From NCBI GenBank assembly GCA_000818945.1, contig KN805400.1:194385-258384 (forward strand): 64,000 nt of DNA, given 5' to 3'. Positions 54,248 through 63,603 of this stretch are shown here, in pieces. The DNA comes from Schizochytrium sp. CCTCC M209059 (Eukaryota > Sar > Bigyra > Thraustochytrida > Thraustochytriidae). How positions within the stretch are numbered: the first letter of the stretch is position 1; every line of letters begins with the position of its first letter. The notes under the pieces are model-generated. The model searched no databases. It worked only from the letters and a program-made list of their open reading frames with translations, and was not told where the DNA came from. A program made the translations under genes and the position numbers.

Positions 54248-56713
54248 CTAAGAGGGGGACGCCGCGGGCGCGTCCCGGGCGCTCTCAAGCAGCGCGAGCA
54301 TGGCGGCGACCCAGCGGTGCAGAACCAGCGCGAGGCGCGGGAGCGGGGCCGCGGCGGGGTCTTCGCGGACGGGGAGCGGCGCGGCGGCGGCGCGAAGTCT
54401 GATCAGCGTGGCGGCGTCGAACTTGGGTACGTGCGTGGTGGTGACGCTGGATGCGAAGGCGAGGAAGTTGGGCCAGTGCCGGAAGAGCCCGCGCGCGTGT
54501 TTCCAGGTGGGCGCAACGCCGACAAGGAGGCAGGCGCCGCCGATGGTACGCATCACGTCCTTAGGAGGCCGCTCCAGGTTGAGGACCTCGGCGACCTGGG
54601 CAGAGGTCACCGAGCCGAGACTCCTGGCAGCGGATTTGGCGCGCTCGTGCAGAGTCTGCAAGGCCACGTACGCAGGACTTGGCTTTGGCCGCACCTCGAC
54701 GAGGTCCTCCTCCCCGGACGTATACGTGGCCCGCGTAAGACGCTCGCGCTCGGCCTTGGCCTCCAGTTGGTGCTTTGGCGGGCGCACCACGCGAATCCTG
54801 CTCGGAGAGGTGCCTGCACGCCGCTTGGCGCCACTATTGTCACCGCCTCGTCCGCCGCCAGTTTTACGGGAGCGATTTCGTGAAGTCCGGGGTCGAGACG
54901 TGCGTGGCCGCATCGATGGACTTTGGATGGCCATGCTCTCCTTTTGGTACTGATCGTACTTGTCGGCAAAGTAATCAACAAATGACCTCTCGGTGACTTG
55001 CTCGTTCGCATCGTCAAAGCCCCGCGTAAAGTCTTCGCCGTGCGCGGCGAGAATCTCGACGAGGACAGTTCCCTCGATCGTCGAGGACTCGTGACAGAGA
55101 GCGAGCGCTTCTCGAACTCGTGCGCAGGTCGGAATGGAGCCCATCGAACGAAAGAATTCGCGAAGCGGCTCTCGTACATTCTCGAAGATTTTCACTTCGA
55201 GAGAGGCCTCCTCCCCGGGGCCCTGCGCTTCACCAGCAAGAGTCCTGTTTCCACTACCCTGTGCCATTTCGCGAATGAAAAAGAGCAAGCCCGAAACAGA
55301 CCTTGGATGTTCCGCAGTTTCGTCCTCCATGAACGAGCTGCAGAGCAATGCAAGGTCCTTGTCGAGGAGCTCAGACATGTGGTGCTTCTCGGATGCCGCC
55401 AGAAAGTTGTCTAGACGCGAGCGCAAGTCGGCAACGTTGGCGAGCGCTTCGGCGGCATTTTCTTCTGCATGCTCCAAAATGTCCTCGAGGTCGCTGCCCG
55501 TGTCTCCGTTGAGAGCTTGCATGACTCTTCGAGCTGCGGCTTTTCGCCTTGCTGCGCTTGCGTGCCGAGGTCGTCGCTTGCGAGGACTAGGGGAGCGTCT
55601 GAGACTTGCTTCACGCTGACTTGCCGCCCTTGCTTCCCGCTTGGCATTGAGACGCGCGATGAGGCGCTCGCACTGACCGTGATACTTTGTTGATATATGC
55701 TTATAGAGAAGGCGGCTCTCATAGGCGTCAACCTTGAAGCCGCATTCGCGAAGGAGCGACATCGTCGTTTCTTCATCGAGCTGGCCGTTTCCAACATGAT
55801 CAGCGCGTCGCAAGCTGTCTTCAAGATTGACGCGATGCTGCGGTTTCGACAGCCAGCGCGTGAATCGCTGTAGACACCGGCGAAGAAGCGTTCGCTCGCC
55901 GTCTTGCGGAGAGCCAACGTCTGACCCTACTAGAGCAGCGCCTCCGGGAGGTCTTGGCAGGGCTTTGTCCAGATAAACGCGCGCCCATTTCATGTCAGCA
56001 GCTTTAAGACGTCCAAGGGGACTCTTTGCGCGCTGACTGCTGTGCGGAGTGCCACGCATCTGCTCTCTTGGCTCATCGACGGGGCTCATTAGAGATTTTG
56101 GAGAATGAAGAGAACTGGGTCCAGGGCTCGCATTCGCTTGACTGTTAACCGGAGACACCGCTGCCATGATACTTGCGAGCGCGTCTGCGCGTGCCTCGCG
56201 TTCCTTTTTGCGCTGCTCGCGGCGTTGCTGGTCTTTTGCCTTGCGCCATTCATTAAAACGCTCGTCGGCGAGACGGCGTCGCTCCGCTCGCTTCGCCTGC
56301 TCCTGAGCTTGTTTCTCTTCCTCTTGAGCCGCAGCTTGAGGAGCAAGAATCTGGCCTTGCTCCTGTTTACGCTTGAGCCATTGCACGAAACCCTTTTCTG
56401 CCATTTCTCTGCGTCTCAAGGCCTCTGCTCGCGCTTCGGCCTGGCGTTGTTTAATCAGAACATGCTCTGACTTGACAGTTCCAAGCCCGGGAAGCCGACC
56501 CGTCGGGCAGCGATCCATGCCGCTTGCGAGAAGCCTTGCATTCGCAGCTTCTGCTTCGCGTACAATTCGCTCTTCCTCTTCCTCATCGTCGATATCGCCA
56601 TCTTGCGAAACAAGCGGTTTGAGTCCACGTTCTCGCCGAGGCACGAGCAATTGAGAACGTGCCCAGTCTGTTTTGCGCGACTCTGGCGGCGCGCGTCCGT
56701 ACAGAGCGTCCAT
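54248..56713 (-). CDS. Coiled-coil protein with a dynein-stalk-base-like C-terminus
   Basis: 821 residues. N-terminal charged coiled coils contain FVQWLKRKQEQGQ and ERFNEWRKAKDQQRREQ, the Trp-Lys-rich style of CCDC34/CCDC181-type ciliary proteins. An EF-hand-like segment follows (SLRRADHVGNGQLDEETTM). The C-terminal ~140 residues match, helix by helix, the stalk-flanking region of dynein heavy chains: ALQTLHERAKSAAR, then RPPKDVMRTIGGACLLVGV and the W-x-x-A segment (PTWKHARGLF), FLAFASSV, and finally RLALVLHRWVAAMLAL, where dyneins have a 'LCxWVxAM' helix. No AAA motor is present. The start chosen (56713, MDALYGRAPP) is the first ATG giving charged sequence; an earlier in-frame extension is of unlikely composition. 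Probably axonemal. Confidence 0.7.
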   Translation of the reverse strand: MDALYGRAPPESRKTDWARSQLLVPRRERGLKPLVSQDGDIDDEEEEERIVREAEAANARLLASGMDRCPTGRLPGLGTVKSEHVLIKQRQAEARAEALRRREMAEKGFVQWLKRKQEQGQILAPQAAAQEEEKQAQEQAKRAERRRLADERFNEWRKAKDQQRREQRKKEREARADALASIMAAVSPVNSQANASPGPSSLHSPKSLMSPVDEPREQMRGTPHSSQRAKSPLGRLKAADMKWARVYLDKALPRPPGGAALVGSDVGSPQDGERTLLRRCLQRFTRWLSKPQHRVNLEDSLRRADHVGNGQLDEETTMSLLRECGFKVDAYESRLLYKHISTKYHGQCERLIARLNAKREARAASQREASLRRSPSPRKRRPRHASAARRKAAARRVMQALNGDTGSDLEDILEHAEENAAEALANVADLRSRLDNFLAASEKHHMSELLDKDLALLCSSFMEDETAEHPRSVSGLLFFIREMAQGSGNRTLAGEAQGPGEEASLEVKIFENVREPLREFFRSMGSIPTCARVREALALCHESSTIEGTVLVEILAAHGEDFTRGFDDANEQVTERSFVDYFADKYDQYQKESMAIQSPSMRPRTSRPRTSRNRSRKTGGGRGGDNSGAKRRAGTSPSRIRVVRPPKHQLEAKAERERLTRATYTSGEEDLVEVRPKPSPAYVALQTLHERAKSAARSLGSVTSAQVAEVLNLERPPKDVMRTIGGACLLVGVAPTWKHARGLFRHWPNFLAFASSVTTTHVPKFDAATLIRLRAAAAPLPVREDPAAAPLPRLALVLHRWVAAMLALLESARDAPAASPS

Positions 56714-57620
56714 TCGATTATGGGGTGAATGGCGCTTTACTTGCGAGGCCGCGGGCTCAAACGCTGACACAGCGCGACAAATCTTCTTGGCCAGGAAAAT
56801 CCACGATGATAGGGGTGGTGGGCACCGATGACAGGAAAATGAAGCTGTAGACTTGCGCCAAGCAAACCCACTCAAGAGCCAAACCGACAGGTTTTTGGCT
56901 CGAAGAAGCGCTAGCAATCAATAGTCGCAATTTCCGACCTCCCTCCTTTTTCCCAGTTCTTGCCAAGCACAGAATGAAAAGGGAAAGCTGCTCAAGGTGC
57001 GCTTCTGCGCTTCAATCTAGTGGATCCCGCGCCACGACGCAACGTGCTCGAGGTGCTTTCTGGCCGGCTTGCCTTGTTCTGCCGCGGCTTGACGCCACCC
57101 TGGGTCCGTGGCAGGGCAGCGCGCGGTTTTCTATCGTCTGCCTTCACTCACTGAAAGCGATCACTTGGATGAAATCTCACTTGCTCCTTTCCCCTTGTCG
57201 TATCGCGTCTCTTTTAGCGCGCGCTCTGTGTGTGCACCTATCTCTAGCAATCGCATCGGCATCGCGTCTCTACACTTGACTCGATCTATCTGACTCAAAC
57301 GAGATCCAGAAGACCGGTTCCAGCCCGTGTGCGCACTTCGTTGATAAAGGGATTGTCGACGGGGAACCCAACGGATCGCCGGGGCAGTGGCGATCTCCGT
57401 GTGTCCCTTACTACAACTACTGCAACGTGTGCACCAACTGGCCGCACGGGCACGGGCGGCATCGGGCTGTGGCTCGGCGTCACGTCTGGTGACCGACGGG
57501 CAGAGCGAGAGAAGGGTCTGTAATTGATCTTTGTCTTGTCTGCGCAGCAGCAGTCACACGCACGCGAGCAAGCGGTTTGCTCGGCGTGGACACGGAGCAC
57601 GAAACACATCTCGCAACAAG
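56714..57620. promoter_or_regulatory. Divergent intergenic region of two cilium-type genes
   Basis: 0.9 kb between the coiled-coil gene (-) and CFAP161 (+). I see no tandem repeat or coding gene. It may hold shared regulatory sites for the ciliary pair. Confidence 0.4.
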
Positions 57621-58799
57621 ATGAGCAGGTACAGCGCCAAAGTGCTGATCGGGAACTGGAACGAGGACAAGTCTCTGGCCGATATCCAGAAAAAGCTCGT
57701 GCAGCACAACGTGAATCAGGGCACACGTCTCGTGGACCAGGTTGACAACGCGACTGCCGCTGGACGTGAACCCGCGCAGCTGTCATGGAGTGAGGACGGT
57801 CTGCTCCGTTACGGCTTCCTCATTGCGCTTAAACACGGCGCAACCGGGCGACGACTTGCCAGCAACGTCTCCAACGAGATCGAAGCGCGCAAGTTCCAGG
57901 CTTCGGGCGTAGAAAACCAGAGTCTTCGCACTAGCTTTGTCATCCAGCGCCCTCATGGCGTCAACCTTCTCGCCGAGAACACCCAGGATGACTTTGTGCG
58001 TTTCGGAGACGAAGTTATTTTCGCAACTGCGCCGAGTCTGCGCGTAAGCGCATCGAGTGGTCTGTTTCAGAAACAGTTATACGTCTTCTCTTCGCCTTCG
58101 AGCTTACTGGGTAGCACAAGTCAGTCGGGTGAGCAAGAGGTGCGCATTGCCAAGGAGCCGCTCGTCACCAAGGACGAAGCATACATGCGTTGGCGCATCG
58201 AGCCAATGTTGTCGCAGCCATTTCCTGTGGGCGCTGATACGCGAGTTGCCTGTGATACGCCGCTGCAGCTCGTACATTGTGCCTCGGGTAAGGCTCTAGC
58301 CATGGATGCAGCCACTCTCGTGTACAACGACTACGGTCCCGAGCTCGACGTTTTTTGCACGCTGGACCAAGCAACGCGCAAGGTGCACGTACTCAAGCAC
58401 GAAGCTCGTGGTGTCCGCACTGCAGATCATCGTCTCCCTGTCCTTGCTCGTAATGCCTGGACCTTCGAACTCGCAGACAGCCCACCGAGTTTGTCGCAAG
58501 ACGAGCTTGGAGCCCCGCTCTCGGCGGATGCTGTCTTGGCCCTTGTTTCCGAGGCAGTACAAGCTGAAGCACCCTCTTTTGCGGACCACATGAGAAGCTA
58601 TGACGAGGCTGATGACGATATGCTGGACCGTGTTCAGTTCAAGTATGCACTTCTTGACGCCGGTCTCGACCTCACCACGGACGAAATCGATGTGCTCACG
58701 GATTCACTGTGTCTCGATGCGGTCGAACGCGACGCAATTTCTGTGTCAGACTTTCTGGCCCGTGTGCTCGAAGGTGCTTCTGTCAATAGCAAAAAATAA
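57621..58799 (+). CDS. CFAP161: Cilia- and flagella-associated protein 161
   Basis: A 392-residue homologue of CFAP161, a microtubule inner protein of axonemal doublets in animals. The N-terminus (KVLIGNWNEDKSLADIQKKL) carries the characteristic 'IGNWNED' motif. Next come the LLRYGFLIALKHG region, DFVRFGDEVIFATAPSL and the beta-trefoil-like middle (PLQLVHCASGKALAMD, NDYGPELDVFC). The last ~80 residues (DMLDRVQFKYALLDAGLDLTT, then ISVSDFLARVLEGA) are helical, EF-hand-like. The first ATG after a short upstream open stretch (57621, ACAAGATGAG) starts four residues before the conserved region. Confidence 0.92.
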   Translation: MSRYSAKVLIGNWNEDKSLADIQKKLVQHNVNQGTRLVDQVDNATAAGREPAQLSWSEDGLLRYGFLIALKHGATGRRLASNVSNEIEARKFQASGVENQSLRTSFVIQRPHGVNLLAENTQDDFVRFGDEVIFATAPSLRVSASSGLFQKQLYVFSSPSSLLGSTSQSGEQEVRIAKEPLVTKDEAYMRWRIEPMLSQPFPVGADTRVACDTPLQLVHCASGKALAMDAATLVYNDYGPELDVFCTLDQATRKVHVLKHEARGVRTADHRLPVLARNAWTFELADSPPSLSQDELGAPLSADAVLALVSEAVQAEAPSFADHMRSYDEADDDMLDRVQFKYALLDAGLDLTTDEIDVLTDSLCLDAVERDAISVSDFLARVLEGASVNSKK

Positions 58800-59712
58800 G
58801 AATCAGCCAAGTGTCGCAAGAGAAGCAGAATAAGGTCATCGCAAAGACGCGACTTGAAGTTGTGAGAACGCGCTGTCGCAATGACGCAACGTGAGGCCAA
58901 GCTTTACGATGCGGAGGAGAGGATAAATGTCAAGGTGAAAGCGAAAGTAATGCTCTCGAACAACAACGACGATGGAACACTTGCACGCTCGCGGAGCTGT
59001 CATCGGCCTCTATGCGTTAGGATTGGAAGTTCAGTTGTCGAGCGCAGCCAGGCGCACAAGATCGGGGCCGCCGGTAGCGTCTCTATTTCTTTCGAGATTC
59101 GTAAAAGTGGGAAGCATCATTTTCTTTTCTTTCTCTGTTCTCTGACAGCCACTGCCAGGCCAGCTGCAGCTGCAGCGAACTTGCACACATGCACACACGT
59201 GGCCTCGATCGCTCGCTCCTCCGGACCGCGAAGAGCCCTCACTGGCTATGGCTGGAAGCGCTGGCAGGCAAGTCACCGCTAAGGCGCTGCGGCCTGGCCC
59301 GTCGGCCTTTTGGCGCCAAGGTTTATCGCTCGATCGACACTTGGCGGGGCTTTTAATGCAGGCAGGAAAATAGTGGTCGTATGGCTCTAAGCCTATACGT
59401 ACAGTGCACAAGTGCTTGCCGGAAGTGAACAATAGAAACCAGAAAGTGAAAGCAGCCAGGGCCGCAGTCGAGTGGTCGCGGTTTGCTCCGACGCGTCAAG
59501 GTGGTCTTCGCTGCAGTGCAGAGCAGCAGCAGCAGAGCCGCAATAACAACAGGCAAGCGCACCGGGTGTGCGGCGCGTACTGCGCTGCGTCGGGCGAGAG
59601 CACGGGGGCAGGAGCGCCGGGAGCAGGAGCAGGAGCAGGAGCAGGAGCGGAGCCTGCTGGAGCGCGCCCCTGGACCGAGCGTCGAGCGCCAAGGGGAGGA
59701 GACCAGGAGAAG
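58800..59712. other. Intergenic region, no gene seen
   Basis: Between CFAP161 and the dioxygenase-Ctr fusion, both +. A GCAGGA-type repeat at 59620-59650 is close to the fusion's start and the whole final 300 bp is GC-rich. No separate gene. Confidence 0.45.
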
Positions 59713-61569
59713 ATGGTGACCATGGCGAGACGCTTCGCGGCAGCCCTCCTTTTTGCCGTGGCGGCCGCGGGGCGTTGCGGCGAGGGCAGCGCCGCGGTCG
59801 TGCAGGCGCGTGCGGGCCTCGAGCAAGAGGCCGTCGTCGAGGTAGAAGAAGTTAGCTTTGACGCGCTGCTGACCGATGTGGACGGAAGCTCCATTCGGCG
59901 CGCGGTCGTGAGGGACGGCGTCTTTCAGGTGACCCAGGTGCCGAGCCTCAAAACCCTGCGTCAAAAGACCTTTGCGGAACTTGTGCAGTGCATGGAGTCC
60001 ATGGGCTCCGGCGTTCCCTCGTATTTCCTCGCGGACGATACGATCCGCCGAACCTTTGTTGCCGCCATCGAGCACGGCCAGCGTCACGATTTCAATCTTG
60101 CTTCGCACTTTGGCGCCTCGACCCTTTCGGCGGAGTGCGTCGCCTTTCAAAACTCTGCTGCTGCACTGCGTGAGCTCATCTCGCGCGTCTCGACGCTCGT
60201 TTTCGCCCAAATCGACGCGCTCTGCGGTACCCGCCAAGGCGGCGAGCACTTTGCACTCCATGCCTCTGGCGAGCCGTACGCCTCTGCGCAGTCCTTTTTG
60301 CACGCTGGTATTCATCTGGAACATTTCCACGCGTATCAAGCGAACTGCACGGGGTCTTCGACGGCGCCTGCGCTGGAGATGCATACGGACGCGGGTCTCT
60401 TTATAGCTCTTTTGCCCTCCGCCTTTGTGGATGCGCGTACGGGCATCCCCATGAATGATGTCGCGCCAGGCCTCGGATTCCTCATTCAGGATTCTCAGGG
60501 TGTGGTAGGCCGCCCTGCTCTTGCTGAAGACGGTGACGTGATTCTCTTTATGATCGGTCAAGGCATGACGGAGCTTGCGGACCGCTGCGTACCCATGCGT
60601 CCCGTTCCGCACGCGTTGGTCATGCAGCCAGCGTGCATGTTGGGTGATGTGGTTCGAACCTGGTACGGTCGCATGTTTTTGCCCCCTGCCGATGGCATCA
60701 ACGAGTACACGCAGCGCACCTTTGGCGAGGACTTGAAGATTCGCACGAGCGCTACGCTCCAGGATAGCGAGTCTTTTGCCGCTGGCTGCGCCCACGCGTA
60801 CAACAGCTCTGACATGGTTATGGCGCGCGACCTTGCGGATGCCTGTGGCGATGGAGAGTTCTACTGCTGGCATCAGTGCATGGCGTACTCGGATGACTCT
60901 GGATGCACGGACACCACCGACGAGGCTGATGTCCAATGCGTGAGTCCGGACGGCACGACATGGTCGCCTACAGCGTCGCCGACGAACCACTGCCCGACTT
61001 GCGAGCCGTGGTGCTACTCTGACTTGCTACCGGAGACCAACACGGAGGGTATTTGCAACGGCGTTGGTACCGTGATGTACATGTTTGGTTTCGCGTCGAG
61101 CATTGATCCTGCGGAGAACTGCGTGAACATCCTCTTCAAGTCCTGGACGCTCGACACGCCGGGGAAATTGGCGGGCGGCACCATTGCCGTTTTTATTTAT
61201 GGCATGCTCGTGGAAGCGCACATCTTTGCGCGTCGCTACCATCTCAAGAACGTGCAAGACCGTCTCAGGCCTTGGCAGAACAAGCTCATTTATATGACCA
61301 TGTACGTCATTCAGGTGCTCAATGGCTACTTTGCCATGCTCATCATCATGACGTACTCGGCTTTTCTCTTTTCTGCGGTCGTGCTTGGTCTTGCCGCGGG
61401 TCATTTCTTCTTTAACATGAACCTGCGTGACATCAAGGGCCAGGCTGCAGAACCGTGTTGCCAGTTTGCGGAAGAGATCGACGACACTCCGGACGAGCTT
61501 CCTGGCAAGGCTGTAGGAAGCATGCCACCGCAAAAGTCTTCCACTGGTTCTTCTTGCTGCCATTCTTGA
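59713..61569 (+). CDS. Secreted-domain 2OG dioxygenase fused to Ctr copper transporter
   Basis: 618 residues. A signal peptide (MVTMARRFAAALLFAVAAAG) is followed by a ~300-residue domain of the isopenicillin-N-synthase-like 2-oxoglutarate/Fe(II) class: EMHTDAGLF (H224, D226), VPHALV (H300) and RTWYGRMFLPP with a candidate Arg for the oxoglutarate. A Cys-rich linker (FYCWHQCMAYSDDSGC, HCPTCEPWCY) leads to a Ctr copper-transporter domain from about 450: MYMFGFASS, a first helix at GTIAVFIYGMLVEAH, then MLIIMTYSAFLFSAVVLG with exact MxxxM-x12-GxxxG spacing (542-563) and a CCHS tail, like the metal-binding tail of Ctr. The dioxygenase would face outside or an organelle lumen. The fusion suggests linked copper or iron handling; no substrate can be inferred. 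Confidence 0.82.
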   Translation: MVTMARRFAAALLFAVAAAGRCGEGSAAVVQARAGLEQEAVVEVEEVSFDALLTDVDGSSIRRAVVRDGVFQVTQVPSLKTLRQKTFAELVQCMESMGSGVPSYFLADDTIRRTFVAAIEHGQRHDFNLASHFGASTLSAECVAFQNSAAALRELISRVSTLVFAQIDALCGTRQGGEHFALHASGEPYASAQSFLHAGIHLEHFHAYQANCTGSSTAPALEMHTDAGLFIALLPSAFVDARTGIPMNDVAPGLGFLIQDSQGVVGRPALAEDGDVILFMIGQGMTELADRCVPMRPVPHALVMQPACMLGDVVRTWYGRMFLPPADGINEYTQRTFGEDLKIRTSATLQDSESFAAGCAHAYNSSDMVMARDLADACGDGEFYCWHQCMAYSDDSGCTDTTDEADVQCVSPDGTTWSPTASPTNHCPTCEPWCYSDLLPETNTEGICNGVGTVMYMFGFASSIDPAENCVNILFKSWTLDTPGKLAGGTIAVFIYGMLVEAHIFARRYHLKNVQDRLRPWQNKLIYMTMYVIQVLNGYFAMLIIMTYSAFLFSAVVLGLAAGHFFFNMNLRDIKGQAAEPCCQFAEEIDDTPDELPGKAVGSMPPQKSSTGSSCCHS

Positions 61570-62354
61570 AAACAAGCAATGGACCGTCTACCATTTGGTC
61601 TTCAGTGGTCCGGCCTTTCCGCCGACGCGCATTCTTCGATGCAGTCGGTAACCAAAAAGAAAAAAGCACGCACGAGCCATCAGGATAACGTTGTCCTGTT
61701 GCGGCTTCACCCATCTATCCATTCATCTATCCATTCACGCGTGCAACGACCAAGTGCACATTTCTCTTTCATGTTTCAAGAGCCCATATCCTGGGTTCTT
61801 GTCTTTTCTTTTCTTCTTCTTCCATGAAGTCGCATAAAGATGAAAGTCTGAATGGCTTTATCTTTGCATCACTCTTTGCGTCGTCTCTTGCATGTTGCGC
61901 GACCATGGAAGAAGCATCGTTTCATACCAAGGCATATTCACCCAAACTTAATTGAACTCACCAAGGCATTTTTTTTCCTCTTTTTCTCCGCTTAGTTCAT
62001 TTTTCCGAGACCAACAAAAGCTTTGAGCGTTATCTTTTTTGATGGAAAAAAAGATAAGTGATTTTCAGGAAATCGTTGGTAAGAATCAATGGGGAGATAT
62101 CCTGTAGCTGGTAGATCGTGCTATAATGCCGCTTCCAGTACTGCATTCATTCACATGAGACGTTTATGTGTCTTGTTATACTCAGCGAACAAGGATGACT
62201 TGCTGCTATGTGGTTGTAAAGAAGAATAGAGTGCGAACATCAAGAGGAAAAAACAAGAGATCGCAGACACAACGATATAACTTCGTTTAACCCACAGCAG
62301 GGATGTGAAGGCGTGCGCGGCACGAGGTGGAGAAAGATGGGGTCAGGTTCTCGC
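61570..62354. other. Convergent intergenic region, no gene seen
   Basis: Between the dioxygenase-Ctr fusion (+) and the phosphate carrier (-). It is AT-rich with T-runs (about 61971-61990). No convincing gene. Confidence 0.5.
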
Positions 62355-63603
62355 TTACTTGTGCTCGAGCTCGGCGGGGTCCGTGAAGTGGAACTTGGAG
62401 GCACCGGTGAAGGCCATGACGGTGTCGAAGATACCGAACTGACCGGCGGTGAGGGTACCGATCATGATGCAACGGGCCGGGAGACCAGTGAGGCAGAGCT
62501 TGACGAAGCCAAGCTCGGCGGCGACGCGGCCGAGACGGACGAACATGGTACCCTGGCCACCGGCGCCGGGCTTGTTGATGACGGAAAGGAGGGTATCAGC
62601 GGGGTGCGAGATGATGGCGGCGGCGACACCAGCAATGACACCAGAGCCGAGCGAGATGGAAACCTTGGTGGACTCGGGGGCGGTGGTGAGGTCAATGCCG
62701 GTCATATCGCAGATCTTCTCCTGGGCGGCACCCTGGACGGCGAACTTGGCCATGGTGTAGGGAACCTGCTTGAAGAGGATGGGGATGAAGCCACTGTAGA
62801 AGCCAGAGATAAAGCCCTCATCGGCAATGATCTTGGGGAAGGCAGAGATGAGGCCCGAAGCGTAGCTCGGGTTGGACACGAGCTTGATGCGGGTGGCCTC
62901 GAGGGGGCAGAGGAAGATATCAGCAATGAACTCGGCGGCAGCGGCGGACGAGAGGTAGATGGGGAAGCGGTACTCCCAAGCCTTCTCGATACCAAAGTAG
63001 CTTGCCTGCTGGATCTTGAAGAACTCGACACCACCGAACTTGAACCAACCCTGGATGAAGTAGCCGACGGCAGTGGGGCCGAGGCCAGTAGCGAGCGCGC
63101 CGACACCCTCCTCAGCGATAACCTTGCGGAAGCCGGAGATCATGCCAGTGTACTTGGTGGGCTCGAGCTGCATGCGGGTCTTGACGACATCGACGGGGCA
63201 CAGGGCACCGTGGGTGATACCACAGCAGACACCCTACGCGCAAAAAAAGAGAAAACAAAGCAAAGAAGCAAGCAAGCAAGCAAGCAAAAAAGCAAGCAAA
63301 AGAATGCAAGCCGCGCACCGTCATGGTCAGTCTCTGTTTCATCGATTCAATCAACACAGCGTGGCTCTCTTTCTCTACATGTCTGTATGTGTGTCTCAAG
63401 CATTCGCACAGATAGAGAGAAAAGGCCAGTCTTGCCGTTCATGAGACAAGACTTTTCCTTATGTAACTTACACCCGAGAAAGCGCCCTTGATGAAGTACA
63501 TGAGATCGAAGGGGCCCTGGTCAGCGCCGGACATGGCGCGCACAGGCTTGTGCTCCTTCTCGACGGCCACGCGGGCCTGCATCGAGCCGAGGGGGCCGAA
63601 CAT
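62355..63603 (-). CDS. SLC25A3: Mitochondrial phosphate carrier, two exons
   Basis: Join 62355-63233 and 63472-63603 on the minus strand: 336 residues. Exon 1 begins at ATG 63603 (MFGPLGSMQARVAVEKEH) and ends at FSG before a GTAAGT donor. Exon 2 starts with GVCCGITHGALCPVDVVKTR after a TAG acceptor. The three carrier repeats are visible with their Px(D/E)xx(K/R)-type signatures: CPVDVVKTR, CPLEATRIK and HPADTLLSV. GWFKFGGVEFFK and the CGITHG start mark the phosphate-carrier subgroup, which moves phosphate with protons into the matrix for ATP synthesis. Codons are almost all C- or G-ending, as in a very highly expressed gene. The last residues (TDPAELEHK) are followed directly by TAA. Confidence 0.95.
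63234..63471 (-). other. Intron of the phosphate carrier gene
   Basis: 238 bp, donor GTAAGT at 63471-63466 and acceptor TAG ending at 63234. Joining restores the conserved frame FSG|GVCCG. It contains an AAGC-type tandem run on the + strand (63268-63300, with an A-rich interruption) and T-rich pyrimidine sequence before the acceptor. It is the only coding intron I can define in the window. Confidence 0.93.

Noticed and set aside
62313..63491. 392-codon open frame on the + strand across the phosphate carrier
   Set aside because: It is the antisense of a gene with almost only C/G-ending codons, which removes stops from the opposite strand. It also runs through the coding intron. Its Glu/Gly/Asp/Leu-rich composition fits no protein family.
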